Origin: Kuschelorhynchus macadamiae
Taxonomy: Eukaryota > Arthropoda > Insecta > Coleoptera > Curculionidae
Direction of reading: 5' to 3'
Length of the DNA: 64,000 bases
Assembly (NCBI GenBank): GCA_030620095.1
Contig: JAUTXW010000351.1
Span: forward strand, 62,001 to 126,000
A program made the position numbers and the translations under genes. Under the pieces are notes generated by a model that was not told the origin of the DNA, did no database searches, and saw only the letters and a list, made by a program, of their open reading frames with translations. Shown in pieces: positions 27,363-38,599 of this stretch. Position 1 is the first letter of the stretch. Every line of letters begins with the position of its first letter.

Positions 27363-29006
27363 CCTAATTATTGGGCAACGTAAGGCTAACCTTTTTAACG
27401 TCAATAAAACGACATAAATGACGCTATAGTTTGGAAAATAACAATAAAATTCTTAACAATCCCAGCTAACTGAATGACGTAAAATAACGTCTTATAGTTT
27501 TTTTACGTTACTCTGTTACCTAGAAATGAATTCTAGAATTACACTTGTGGTATTAAAGATTCATTGTTCCGAGCATAAGACCTAATCTAAATAGTTAGAT
27601 TAGAGCTTGTTGAATAATTTAATATAACACCTGATTTGATTCCCAGAACTTATATACATTATTTAGGTCAGATAAATTATTCCAGCTTCAGCTTTCAATG
27701 TGCCATAGATATAGACCCAGTAAGATTACTCGCGTAGTTCTAAATTAATCCTATAAAGTAGAGAACAAAAGGAATACGTAATATCACGTGATCCGCTTCC
27801 GCTTCGAAAAGGAAAATGATTTTAAAGTTTAAAACTTTCCCGAGCTTATATTGGTTTTTGGGATTAAAGGTACACAAGAAATTTAGTTATTCTTATAAAA
27901 TTCTATGAATTTATTAATCTTGTTGTTCTTAATAGGCGTTGGCCCACTGAAATATTAAGTTACAAAATACACCAGAAAAAGCCATATCTCATTTCTCAAT
28001 TTTAATATTTATATTGATTTTGTTAACAGAAATATCAGAATACAATGTTTATTCTGACATTTTTATATCAAGTGAAATAAAGCAAATTACCTAAATTTTT
28101 GATCTGAGATGACGAATTCTACGTGCCATCTGCGTAATATAATTTATAATTAAAACAGGATACAGGATTCGCCAGTTTAAGTTCCCCAAGCTTATAAGTT
28201 ATAATTTTACTCGTCTTAAAAAATGTATTTCATATCACAAGTAAAAAAAAACATCGTCAAAATTTGGCTGAAATCTAGTTGGTAGGTCTGGTTCGATAGA
28301 TTAATTGTTATACAGGGTCCAGCAAAAGTCCCCTGTGGTTGCGGTGCACGATAGTAGCAGTGGCGATGTTGTCAGATTTGCATTTTTCTAGAAAACAAGG
28401 GAATTTATTTTCTCTTATGGAGGATCTTCTAAATTATTATACAACTCCCACAACTGTACGAATAATCAGAATACAAACAAAACCTCTATAAACTAATAAA
28501 AAAAACAAGTTTATATCCTTAAATTTTATGATAGTGCTTAAAAAGATGTGTGTCACTTTTGAACTTAATATGAGGGTAATGAGGGAAAATACCTTTGGGC
28601 ATTTAAAATGGCGTTATTCTCTACTGTATGCGCTCCGATCTGAAATGTTTATATTTATTTTACGATCTCGATTTTTGATAAATTTGTATATATTTAGTTT
28701 ATTTGTTATATACTTGTATATTTTTTAAATAAATGTATTTATAATATATAAGTGAAGTTTATTTATTGAGCCTCTTCTTTGTTTGTTTTCCTTAAAGTTT
28801 TCCTGTAATAACAGCAAAATGTTTTGAGCAATCTAAATTGCTGGACAGAGCAAACGGGTTAAGCGAATTTTTAGGTAAGATTTAAATTCGAATATTTTTG
28901 AAAGGAGTCGAGATACTGAGATGCAGTTTTCAGTTACGTCTTACAAATCGTATTGCATATTATCGAGTTTAAGCCAAAAACTTCCTTAAGTTGAGAAGTT
29001 ACTTAT
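27363..29006. other. No assigned feature
   Basis: AT-rich. An ACAGGGTCC motif occurs at about 28314. A short open frame (28528-28728) has a hydrophobic, low-complexity product and no family. No gene supported. Confidence 0.45.
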
Positions 29007-30010
29007 ACAGGGTGTTAAACAAGACTCTAAATTTTCCGTTATTTTGTATGTTCCAAAAATTTATAAAAAAAAGTTTTCTTGCTAGAGGCGTAGGTCTTAA
29101 TTTTTTAATTATGTGTAGGGACAGCACTACAAGAAATGTTAAAATTAGTTAAAAATCTAGCGATCTTAAAGATCATATTACATGATTTTATGAAGTATAA
29201 AAATGAATTTAGAATATTTATTTAAGTTTTAACGAGTAATAACATTTTCTCCAAACGGGTTTTTTTAGTTTGGCTCTAACTTTATTATTTTTAAAATACA
29301 GGTTTTGCTTTTGGAAATAGGGCGACAAAGGAGACAGTAACTGTTTGCCATTTTTTTCTTTTTTTTTTTTTTTAGTTTTAAAAATATTAATTTATTATTT
29401 ATAACTCTATAAGATGCAAATTTTCTGTTTCTCCGATTTTACCGAAAGTGTTCAGCTACTTTTTTATTTTAAATAGGACCCTGTATATCTTTATGGACTC
29501 ACTCACTCACTTCAATGATAAAAAAAAATATCGATAGTTTTCTAAATGGCGACAGGACAGCCATTTTTGAAAATTCAACAATTGCGTTTTATGAAAAATG
29601 CATTTTTACAAAATACTTGTTTTAAACAGTCCAAATTACAACAAATCCTTATTGAAAAATCTTTTGGCAGACTCGTAATCTGATCCGATGAATCTTATTT
29701 TTCAAATGCGAGAATAAGGGCAAAACAAGGACTTTGGGGTTGGAGTCCTGTCTTTCATTTTTGGAAGACGCATAGTCTATAGAATTTTTGAAGGAGGTCT
29801 CAAAGCGTATCGGAATCTAGAAATCCGTGAGGAAGTTATTCCACAACTGAAGGATAATGTTCCATTAGCTCTTTATAATGCCGTTTATTTTAAACAAAAG
29901 GTTGCGCTTTTAAGGGCAGTTTTAGGCAGACGTCCTCGCCCTCCGGATCTTTCGATTTTAGATTTTTTTCTTATGCGGTTTCATGCAAAATATAATTCCG
30001 AAATTTGAAA
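29007..30010 (+). pseudogene. Mariner-like (DD41D-type) transposase fragment
   Basis: It starts near an ACAGGGTGTT motif (29008). At 29670-30005 shifted frames give SDESYFSNARIR, then RIFEGGLKAYRNLEIREEVI, NVPLALYNAVYF and RPRPPDLSILDFFL. This is the second half of the catalytic domain, ending in the third-Asp region. The second Asp block (QDGAPAH) is lost. Dead. Confidence 0.75.
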
Positions 30011-30331
30011 GAACTCTTTGCTTTTTCAAAATCTGTTTTTCCTACTAGTGCAAAATTCAATAATTCCATCATAATTCAGTTAAAATGCTGTAATATATAA
30101 TTAAGACTTGAGAATTAAAAAGGATCTTTTGAATTAAGTTTAAAAGTATTACATCTTTAGTATACTTACATGAGTTTTGTTTTTAATATATTTTAGCCAT
30201 AGCCTACTACCCAATAAATGGATACAAAAGAAAATTTTAGAAAATCTTGAATTTTGTTTTTCAAAATAACTACATACATTTGTTGTTATTTTCGGAAAGC
30301 CCACATATTTTCTAATAAATATAAGAATAAT

Positions 30332-30606
30332 ATACAGGGTGTCCCATTTTAAAAAATGTAGGATCCGATAAATTTTTGACTTGACTCCGTATACTTATTC
30401 TGAAATCGGCACTGAATTCTACGGAAAATGTCAAATAAAGAACATTTTTCGACTTTTTGATAAGTTGTCAGATAGCTGGGACACGATAAGTATCAAAATG
30501 CAACATTTTCCTGTATCTCAAAAATCAAAAGGGCTGTGAAAATTCTGCTTGCGCCATCTAGGGGAGATACCTCGCAAAAGTGCGGAAAATAGGATATCCT
30601 GTACAT
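30332..30606. repeat. MITE or solo end with TACAGGGTGTCCC terminus
   Basis: It starts ATACAGGGTGTCCCATTTT and ends GGATATCCTGTACAT, so a short element with inverted TACAGG ends is likely. The wording (ACTGAATTCTACG, CCTGTATCTC, GGAGATACCTCG) resembles the long terminal repeats of the 51898-54072 element, but it is not the same family copy. Confidence 0.5.
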
Positions 30607-31429
30607 AAAAGTGACTGTGTATTATACTTTTTTACGAACAGAAATATTTAAAATGTTTATCATTCATCGCTTTGAGTGCATGAAGGTTTTTAAACGCTTT
30701 CATTTAACAGGCAATATGTTTTTTAAACGATATCCGGTTTATATTTAATTTTTTCTTGTAAATAGAAACTGTTTTACAACGATTCACATATTGCGTAGAT
30801 TCCGTGCAAGTGATAAACGGTTGGTTAATTCTTTACGAGACTTTAGTATTAAATTATAGTTTTATTTTCTAAAAAACTGTAATTACCATTACTAGTTATG
30901 ATATTATCGCATCTAATAATGTATTTTATATCGTAATTTTATTATGAAAATGTTTGGTGTAAAAACATAGTTCTTCTAATGACATACAAATCCACTGTAG
31001 CTTATATATAATTTTTTATATTATTCTGAGGCCTAATAGTCTGGACCTTGATTAAATAATAATAATAATTAAATAATTAACATCGATTATATTAACCATT
31101 ATTATGAATGTGTCAAAAACAATAATTTGCATTACGACGTTCAAAGCCCGAAATATTATATTATAAGCTACTAGCCCTAAGTTGACTAGAAACCCACTTG
31201 GTAAGAAACATAAAATACCACAGCTTTTGTTTTCACAAAAAGAATAGCTTAAATCTCGTTTTAATTTTATATTTAAATTTAAATAATTATTTTTGTGTTC
31301 AACTACAATAAAACGATGCATTTAAACTACAGAAAATGGTCCGTCATACGCAATGTAACTCTATCCTAACTCACGCTTTTATTTGAAACTATTTTTTGGG
31401 TATTTCGTCACAAACAAAATTTGAATTCA
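30607..31429. other. No assigned feature
   Basis: AT-rich, with no coding similarity seen. An AAT-rich run lies at 31057-31068. Confidence 0.5.
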
Positions 31430-33460
31430 AAAGAAGATAATTACCTGATAAGATCCATAGGCAGACTTAAGTTCTGGGTCTACTATGAAGGTACCCGAGG
31501 AACGACACTGAAAAATGTCTGTTTTCTGGACGTTTCGGAGGAAAGTCTACGCCCGTCTTCAGCACATCTGCAAATAAAAAACTAAAAGCAGAATATTTCT
31601 TATGTTAAGTATCAGAAATATAACCAGAATGGCTAAGCTCTGACAAAATGTAAATGGATGCCAATTTAAAGGTGTTATTGTTTGAATAAGGTGAGAAAAT
31701 ATGGGTACCTAGAGTAAGTTCATTTTAATTTATTGTATTTTGAGCTGTCCTTTTTTTTAACTTCAGTATTTAGCAAATTTAACCATGTGTTATTAAAACT
31801 AACGGAACAAGATGCTACACAATTCTCTTTATTTTATTATTAGGTCACTTTTATTTTACTTATTTTGGAACATGTTTCTTTTGCTAAAATACTAGAAGCA
31901 TTCCAATTAATTTTATGATTGTTATCTAGTGCATGTTGGCAAATGTTTGATTTTTGAACTTCCCTATTTCTTTTGTATGTTTGGTGTTCTCTAATTCTTT
32001 TGGCTAATGACCTAGAGGTTTCACCTATGTAAATTTATTGCATTTTATAAATAACCATTTTTGTATTTTCTTGTTCATTATTAGGTTTTGTTTTTGTAAG
32101 TTTGCTTCTAAGTGTATTTTGTGTCTTAAAGATCGTTATGTTAAAACGTTTACCTTTTAGTTTTATTTTATCTGATAAGTTAGGTATGCATGTTATAAAG
32201 AGGTTTGTAATTTGTAATTGATTTTTTTGGATTTGTTTGACCTTTGGATTCTCATATTCATAAAAACATTTTTCAACGAAATTATTAGGATAATTGTTCT
32301 GATTTAAAACATCTTTTATAAAATTTTTTTCTTCTTTGGTGTTAATGTGATATAAAAACTCATTTAAATGTTGATCGACATGTTCATAGATTCAAAAAAT
32401 GTCATCAATGTATCTCCATCAAATAAGTGGCTTATGACGTAGTTTTGAATATAATTTAACTCAAAGTTTTCCATAAAAATATTACTTAGTAAAGGAGACC
32501 CCATAGCCATGCCAAAATTTTGTTGTTAATATTCGTTTTTATATTAGAAATAAGTGGTTTTTACACAAAAAGTTAGTAATTCTAGAATAGTATGTTTAAT
32601 GATGTACGTTCACTAAGATTCTTATCATGCTCAAGTTTATTTCTTAATATGTTTAAAGTTATATCTACAGGTACATTTGTAAAAAGATTAACGATATCAA
32701 AACTTACCAGTGTATCATTTATATTTATATATCAGACAATTTCTCTAGGAAGTGTTGTGAATTTTTTATATATGAATCAGTGTTACCTACTAAGGGTTTT
32801 AATATATTTAAAAAAAAATCTAGCTTAAGGATGTGTCCGTGAGTTTACGCTACTTACTATTGGTCTTAATGTTATGTTTGGTTTGTGAATTTTTGGTACC
32901 CCATAGAAACGTGATGTTTTACTGTGGTGTGGTGTTAATGTAAAGCGTTCAATATCCATAAATTGGTTTTTATATTTTTAAGCATAGTGTATATTTGTCT
33001 TTCTATGTCCTCTGTTCGATCTTTATTTAATTTCGAGTAAGTGTCTTCGTTTATAAGTGAGGATATTTTTTGATCGTAGTCAGTACAATCCATTAAAACA
33101 GTAGCATTACCTTTATCTGCTGGAAAATTTTTAATTATGTTATCTGAAGTGTTTTTAGTGCCTTTAGTTCTATGGAAGTGAGATTTTGTCTAATTTTAAG
33201 TGGTTTTTCAAGACCAATTTTCTGGTAGATTTTGAGCCGTTTCTTTAATTGCTGTAATGATATCAAACTTAGGAACTGTTTTTTGTGTAACTGAAAAATT
33301 CAAACCTTTAGAAAGAACAAGTTTTTCAGACTCTGAAATTTCTGTATTTCATAAATTAACTAGAGTTTTATTTATTAAATTTATTTAAGTGAGATGATAA
33401 GATCAATAGGCACTTGTAAGTTCTGGGTCCATTATGAAGGTACCTGTTAGTCTCTGGACG
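31430..33460 (-). pseudogene. Penelope-like element, third family, with flanking direct repeats
   Basis: The minus strand shows, in order, DKGNATVLMDCTDYDQKISS (pre-RT), KLNKDRTEDIERQIYTML, GMAMGSPLLSNIFMENFE (palm) and DGDTLMTFFES. A GIY-YIG region follows: IYIGETSRSLAKRIREHQTY, then HALDNNHKINWN. Many stops and frameshifts. A roughly 60-bp repeat (GATAAGATC-ATAGGCA ... GGTACC) occurs in direct orientation at about 31447-31500 and 33397-33450. This fits the pseudo-LTRs of Penelope-like elements. A hammerhead-like core lies at 31533-31562 (minus strand). Confidence 0.82.
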
Positions 33461-33609
33461 AAGTCACCAACAGTAGCGCATCTATGATGACGGTTAAGCC
33501 TTGAACCCTCGAAAAGTTGGGGCTCCGCAGTTTCGAGGCTTCCAATAACATCCATTTCATTTCATTTGTATCGATCTCCAATCATATCCTTCCTTCCTCT
33601 CCTTCTTCT

Positions 33610-33789
33610 CGATGTGTATTACATTTTCTGACTCCACAGATCCTTCATTCCAAAAAACAAGGTTTCTGAGACTGCAGTAGCCGTCTTACTTTGACACCAA
33701 TTCTTAAAATATTTATATGCTGCTTCATACCTATTTTTCGACTTTTCCGGTAGTAGAGATAAACAAGCAATATTCGCTGATTCTTTCAT
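33610..33789 (-). pseudogene. Crypton/tyrosine-recombinase-like N-terminal fragment
   Basis: From an ATG at 33789 (minus) it reads MKESANIACLSLLPEKSKNR, then YEAAYKYFKNWCQSK and a frameshift. The P-E-K-S-x-x-R-Y-x-x-x-Y-x-x-F-x-x-W-C pattern is the N-terminal core-binding domain start of Crypton-type and KIAA1958-like tyrosine recombinases. The catalytic R-H-R-Y part is absent, apparently cut off by the Penelope element. Confidence 0.5.
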
Positions 33790-34213
33790 AATTTAATGAG
33801 AATGCTATCGAATGTAATGATAATGAAAATTCAAAAATATATCCAGCATTTTCTTGTAAACATACAATACAGGGAGAGGAAAAATTTTATATACTAAGGT
33901 GATTGTACCAAAATCAGACATCGGCCATAATTTCGACACTTTATGAAAAAGCTAATAAAAATAAGACCAAATATTATAAAACCCCCATGTACGTTAATGG
34001 ATCGTCAACAGAAAACTGTTGCCAATAAAACGTAAAAAGTTCCCTGTTTTATCGACATCAGTGACAGTTATTCATAACCTTAAATACGCGGGTGTCAGCC
34101 GGTGTGCAGTCGTGCAGCAGAGAAGGCAATTTTCTACTAAGGTAAGTCGATTTCCTTGTGTTTTATTTTTAATGTTTTTTGTATTATTTTTAAACAAAAG
34201 CTTTTGGATTTAA

Positions 34214-34753
34214 GTTTATGGCTTCTATTGTTATGAAATCGCATATATTTAGCAGAAATTGTTGATATTTTTAATAAATTCTTATAAATTCCTAGGTGTC
34301 GAAATTATGTACACCATAAATATACACCGACCTAAATCAGACATGTACTGTTGAATTTATGTACCTATTCATAGGTACAAAAAATGGTTCTTTCTCGCTT
34401 TTTTTTGTAATAAATTATATGTTCTATCTCTTACTACACTTTAATATACATTTTCAAGCTTTGGTCGTTAATCCGACAGAGACGTCGAATTCAGGATCGA
34501 ATATGTCTGAATTAGGTTAACCGGCCTCCAATGAAATTATCATATACTTTTAACTTAAGATCTCATTCAACTTTTCCAAATTATTTATTTAATTTATTGA
34601 TATTTTAAATGCTCCCACAGTGTCAATGTTAATTCTAAAGACTCTCTTAAATATATTATAGGGAGATTTATATCAAAAACCAAATAAAAGTTTATTTTAC
34701 ATAAAATATTACATAAAAATGGGAATTATGATCCAATAATTCACGTTTAATAT
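34214..34753. other. 5' non-coding part of the pogo-like element
   Basis: Non-coding leader with two of the ATGTCTGA-type motifs. It probably contains the transposase promoter. No other feature. Confidence 0.45.
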
Positions 34754-36349
34754 ATGCCCAACTTTTATGTTGCTCCATCTACAAGAAGGGCCTTTTTTCT
34801 TTCCAGTATGTCCACAAAGAAGTATTATAAGTATACCAAAGAAGATCTCAGACTTGCATTAGATGCGGTAAAAAGAGGAACTCCTTTTGCAGCTGCAGCT
34901 AGGCAATACCATGTTCCCCGAACAACGCTCATTGGTAAAATTAAAGGAACTTATCCTGAAGAATGTCGGAGTGGGGCATCAACAGTTTTAACATCGGACG
35001 AAGAATATCTACTAGAACAGTGGTTAATCAGTATGGGCCGTGCGGGATTTCCAGTAACAAAAGAACAGTTACTGGATAGCGTCACAATGCTGGTGAAGCA
35101 ACTGGAACGCCTAAACAAATTTGCGGACGGAAGACCCGGGCGACATTGGTTTGAGGGATTTCTTCAAAGGCACCCACTAATTAGTCAACGTTTGACACAA
35201 AACTTATCAGCTTCGCGAGCATCAATCACACAAGATAAAATAACGAACTGGTTCCGAGAAATTCAAGATTACTTTATTGCAGCAAATGTTAACATTCAGG
35301 ATCCAGCACGAATATTTAATACAGATGAATCGGCGTTTTTTTTATCCCCAAAAGGCTCTAAAGTGTTAGTTAAGAAGGGAAGTAAAGTAGTACATGATAG
35401 ATCTGGGGATGACAAGGAGTGCCTGACAGTTTTGGTCACAGGAAACGCAGCTGGAACATTAGCTCCCACTATGATTATGTACCCATACGAAAGAATTCCT
35501 AAACACATAATTTTAAAAGTTCCAAGTGGTTGGGGAGTAGGGAAATCTTCTAGTGGATGGATGACGTCAGAGTCATTTTATGAATATATAACAAACCTTT
35601 TTTACCCCTGGCTTTTATCTCAAAATATTGAATTTCCCGTAATTTTATACCTTGATGGTCATAAGTCCCATGTGACCAAACCGCTTACTGACTTTTGTCG
35701 AGAAAAACAAATTGTTTTAATAAGTTTACTTCCCAACTCTACTCACTTATTGCAGCCATTAGACGTGGGGCTCTTCAGAACTTTAAAACTGAGCTGGAAA
35801 AAAGCAGTACAAAAGTACAAAGTTGAAAATGGATACAAAGTTCTAAATAGAGAAAATTTTGCCACTGTTTTAAATCAAGCTTTAAGTGCCATCACCAATA
35901 TTGAAATATTATTCATGAATGCATTTAAAACATGTGGTCTCTTTCCTTTCGACGCTAAAAATATTGATTTTAATAAACTTTTAAAAGAAACCAATAAAGT
36001 TAAAACAATAGAAACACCTGCGACTGAGAATCCTGAAATAAAAAAACATCTCAAAGTTTTAGAATCTTATATCGAACCACAAACTCTTCAGCGTTTTAAA
36101 GAACTCGAGGGATCTGAGTGGACAGGAGCCAGCGAAGATAAAAATTTATATCACACGTGGTACAAAATATTTAAGGACTCGGGAATAAATTTTACAAACC
36201 AGGAAGCATCTAACCAAAATATTATAATTGAGTTTCAAGATGGAGTAGTATTAGAGGACATATGGGAAGAGACGATTGTTCCTGAAAATGGTAATGCACC
36301 AGTGAACAATATGGAAGTGTTACAAGACGAGGATTTAAATAAACTATGA
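34754..36349 (+). CDS. pogo/Jerky-like transposase (DDE_1), intact
   Basis: 531 codons, uninterrupted. The better start is probably Met19 at 34808, where the pipsqueak-type HTH begins (MSTKKYYKYTKEDLRLALDA ... ARQYHVPRTTL). A CENP-B-like second HTH follows (about 80-145, GRPGRHWFEGFLQRHP). The DDE_1 catalytic domain has Asp191 (IFNTDESAFFL), Asp301 (LYLDGHKSH) and Asp337 (LLQPLDVGLF). The C-terminal tail is variable. It would bind the element ends and cut and paste at TA. All three catalytic acids are present, so it could be active or recently so; a host gene of the Jerky/Tigger-derived class is the alternative. Confidence 0.88.
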   Translation: MPNFYVAPSTRRAFFLSSMSTKKYYKYTKEDLRLALDAVKRGTPFAAAARQYHVPRTTLIGKIKGTYPEECRSGASTVLTSDEEYLLEQWLISMGRAGFPVTKEQLLDSVTMLVKQLERLNKFADGRPGRHWFEGFLQRHPLISQRLTQNLSASRASITQDKITNWFREIQDYFIAANVNIQDPARIFNTDESAFFLSPKGSKVLVKKGSKVVHDRSGDDKECLTVLVTGNAAGTLAPTMIMYPYERIPKHIILKVPSGWGVGKSSSGWMTSESFYEYITNLFYPWLLSQNIEFPVILYLDGHKSHVTKPLTDFCREKQIVLISLLPNSTHLLQPLDVGLFRTLKLSWKKAVQKYKVENGYKVLNRENFATVLNQALSAITNIEILFMNAFKTCGLFPFDAKNIDFNKLLKETNKVKTIETPATENPEIKKHLKVLESYIEPQTLQRFKELEGSEWTGASEDKNLYHTWYKIFKDSGINFTNQEASNQNIIIEFQDGVVLEDIWEETIVPENGNAPVNNMEVLQDEDLNKL

Positions 36350-36434
36350 AATAGCTGACCAAGCGATTGGCATCAACACCACGGACCAAGAATCAACCCT
36401 CGAGGCTGTAGTTGTAGAAACCCTAGTTAACACC

Positions 36435-37268
36435 ATGGACGACACAGACTTGGCAAATAAAGCAGAGACATACACTTCAGAAAATACTACTATTACACAT
36501 ACCACAAAAGAATATGATGAGGCTGAAATTTATAACATCACAAACCAAGAATCAACCCTAGAGGCTGCAGTTGTAGAAACTTTAGTTGACACCATGGAGA
36601 ACACATTAAGAGCAGCAGCTTACCCTTTAAAAAATATCAACACACGTAGCACAGAAAAATATGATGGTGCTGGAATCAATACCCCAGACCATGGATCAAC
36701 TTTAGAGGCCGAACTTGTAGAAACCATATCTAACACCATGGAGGAAACTAACAATTTGGTAAATGGAGCAGGACCTTACACCTCAGAAAATACTATTGCC
36801 CATACCGTAGAAAAATATGACGAGAAATTTAAAGCGAAATCTGCTGAGGCAAATGAGACATCGCAGACGCCACTAACTTTAAAAGAGAAGGACAACCTTA
36901 ATACTGGTCAAAAAGAATCAATTTGTGCAAATAGTCCAGAATTTTCCAAAGAAGATACTACTGAAAACAACATCAACTTACTAAATACGCCAGTAAAAGA
37001 ATATGATAACAAGGTTGAAAAATATCAAGTCGGTAATGTTTTAACCCCGGAAAAGGCGACAGGTGTTGAAGATAAGCCTACCTCCACAACAAAGACCAAA
37101 ACAAAAGAAGATAAATATGCCAATATCATTCCAGGAATATCCATACCAACCCCCTTTAAGAAATCGTTATTTTGGCCGGAACCTTCAACTAGCCAAAAGA
37201 AAACAGTTAAAAGAAAAGTTAAGATTCCATCTGTTGGAACATCAGATGCTTGGAGGGAGTATTTTTAA
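36435..37268 (+). CDS. Repeat-containing acidic frame downstream of the pogo-like transposase
   Basis: 277 codons, +1 relative to the transposase frame. The frame is open from about 36353. It carries three imperfect copies of a 50-60-residue unit (QESTLEA-VVETLV-TM, then YTSENT and EKYDEA). A basic end follows (TPFKKSLFWPEPSTSQKKT, PSVGTSDAWREYF). The FWPEP ... TSDAWREY segment is the C-terminal linker of Jerky/Tigger-like proteins. The frame was therefore probably once continuous with the transposase and is now separated by a small indel near 36340-36360. It ends at TAA inside the TTTTTAAAAAAA run at 37264. Confidence 0.6.
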   Translation: MDDTDLANKAETYTSENTTITHTTKEYDEAEIYNITNQESTLEAAVVETLVDTMENTLRAAAYPLKNINTRSTEKYDGAGINTPDHGSTLEAELVETISNTMEETNNLVNGAGPYTSENTIAHTVEKYDEKFKAKSAEANETSQTPLTLKEKDNLNTGQKESICANSPEFSKEDTTENNINLLNTPVKEYDNKVEKYQVGNVLTPEKATGVEDKPTSTTKTKTKEDKYANIIPGISIPTPFKKSLFWPEPSTSQKKTVKRKVKIPSVGTSDAWREYF

Positions 37269-37747
37269 AAAAAGAGGAACGCGAAAAGAAAATGACAGAA
37301 GAAAAAGAAAATCGTAAACGCAAAAGGGAAGAAAATAAGAGAGTACGAGAACAAGAATCGAAAAACAAAAGGATTTCCAGGACATTAAAAAAGGAAGATC
37401 AAAAAGATGTTGAGACGAAAGGTGAAAAGAACTTGAATGCTACCGTTACAAATAATATTCCCATTTACAATGTTGGTGATTATGTGATTATTAATTACGA
37501 AAATCAGTGTTATCCAGGAAATGTCACTAAAAAACTGAACAGAAAAATTATTGTTAACGCTATGACTAAAGCGGGAGTAGGAGCCGATAAATGGAAATGG
37601 CCTAAAACAAAGGACGAAATCGAATACGATTACGATGAAGTAATAGAGAAGATCAATCCCCCACAAGAAATTAATAAAAGAGGTTTCTTTTTAGTAAAGG
37701 AAATGCAAAAGTACAGCGCTGAAATCCTAGAAGATGTTCACGTTTAA
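37250..37747 (+). CDS. C-terminal coiled-coil and WKWP domain frame of the pogo-like element
   Basis: 165 codons, back in the transposase phase (-1 relative to the preceding frame). It opens with a Lys/Glu-rich helix (LKKEEREKKMTEEKENRKRK), then PIYNVGDYVIINYENQCYPG, DKWKWPKTKDEIEYDYDEVI and RGFFLVKEMQKY. This small C-terminal domain is one I know from insect transposase-like proteins, function unknown. The shift from the previous frame occurs at TATTTTTAAAAAAAGAGG. Either a homopolymer indel or ribosomal slippage would join YF to LKKEE. The listed ATG is probably not a real start. Confidence 0.6.
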   Translation: MEGVFLKKEEREKKMTEEKENRKRKREENKRVREQESKNKRISRTLKKEDQKDVETKGEKNLNATVTNNIPIYNVGDYVIINYENQCYPGNVTKKLNRKIIVNAMTKAGVGADKWKWPKTKDEIEYDYDEVIEKINPPQEINKRGFFLVKEMQKYSAEILEDVHV

Positions 37748-38221
37748 AGAAAGTTATCTTGACATAACCATAATAATTTTTTTTTAATTTTAAAATTTGT
37801 ATTGGGATTTTGCGTTTTGTGGAGTAAATATTTTAAACAGTATTTAATTGTTTATTTATTACATTATTATTTATACTTTTTTCAATTTGTTTGCAGTTCT
37901 TCTATCTGACGGACTTAAGTTCATAAAATGACGAATTTAAAGCCAACGTCTGATTTATGGTCATGACTATGTCAGATTAGTGGACAAGTTCTAGTTTTCC
38001 GTGTCGAATTAATGTTCATTTGCAAGCCAATCAAAATAATGTAAATTTTTCGTTTTTTTTTTCATATTTTCGACTATTCTTTGGTAAAACTAGCTTCCAA
38101 AACTATTGAACAGAACCAGAAACAAAAATTGTTTATTGCTAATGATAAATATGACTTTGGCGCAAAAAAAGGTAAAGAAACCTTGTTAAACTGTCGGATT
38201 TTGGGACAATTACCTTATATT
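37748..38221. other. 3' non-coding part and right flank of the pogo-like element
   Basis: AT-rich, with two ATGTCTGA-related motifs near 37945-37975. No gene seen apart from a short frame that reads into the hairpin described next. Confidence 0.45.
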
Positions 38222-38321
38222 GGATGTAAGTACATTAACCAGTCTCGAACTTTTTTGCCAGCCCTCGCTATCGCTCGAGACCAAATTCGTCTTCGACTGG
38301 TAAATGTTACTTACATCCCCT
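38222..38321. repeat. Short hairpin element
   Basis: GGATGTAAGTACATTAACCA at 38222 is the inverse of the right side, TGGTAAATGTTACTTACATCC, with about 45 bp between, including CTCGCTATCGCTCGAGAC. Compact palindrome, no coding. Confidence 0.7.
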
Positions 38322-38599
38322 ATAGTATAATAGTTATTTAACTACGCTCACAACACCAAAATCTCTGATTTAAATTTATTCAGTCAGTTTTTGGTTTTAA
38401 TCTGGTAAAGATATATTTAAGTTATATCGAACCAAAATTGTGTAACACAAATACATATAAGTAATGTTTAAAATGCTACGTTTCCGGAATAGCAGAAATT
38501 CCAGAAAGCAAAAATGAGTAATTTTTACAATAACTGTAAACAGGTTTTTAGCTTGAGGGGGCTGAACAGACAAATGTTAAGGCTACTTATACATAGTCT

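Larger units (their letters stand above)
33896..38020 (+). mobile_element. pogo/Jerky-like DNA transposon (edges approximate)
   Basis: An intact DDE transposase frame and two further frames lie between regions with repeated ATGTCTGA/TCAGACAT motifs. On the left these are at about 33917, 34335 and 34501; on the right at about 37946 and 37970. The left string CATAATTTCGACAC is roughly mirrored by GTGTCGAATTAATG at 38000. I take these as subterminal repeats. Exact ends and the TA duplication could not be fixed. Confidence 0.6.

Noticed and set aside
28528..28728. 66-codon frame with hydrophobic C-terminus
   Set aside because: Low-complexity AT-rich frame; no homology recognised.
35296..35508. 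70-codon minus-strand frame inside the pogo-like transposase
   Set aside because: Antisense shadow of the real coding sequence.
37250..37290. Programmed -1 ribosomal frameshift site as a firm call
   Set aside because: The TTTTTAAAAAAA run is suggestive, but only five T precede it and no downstream structure was identified; a homopolymer indel is simpler.
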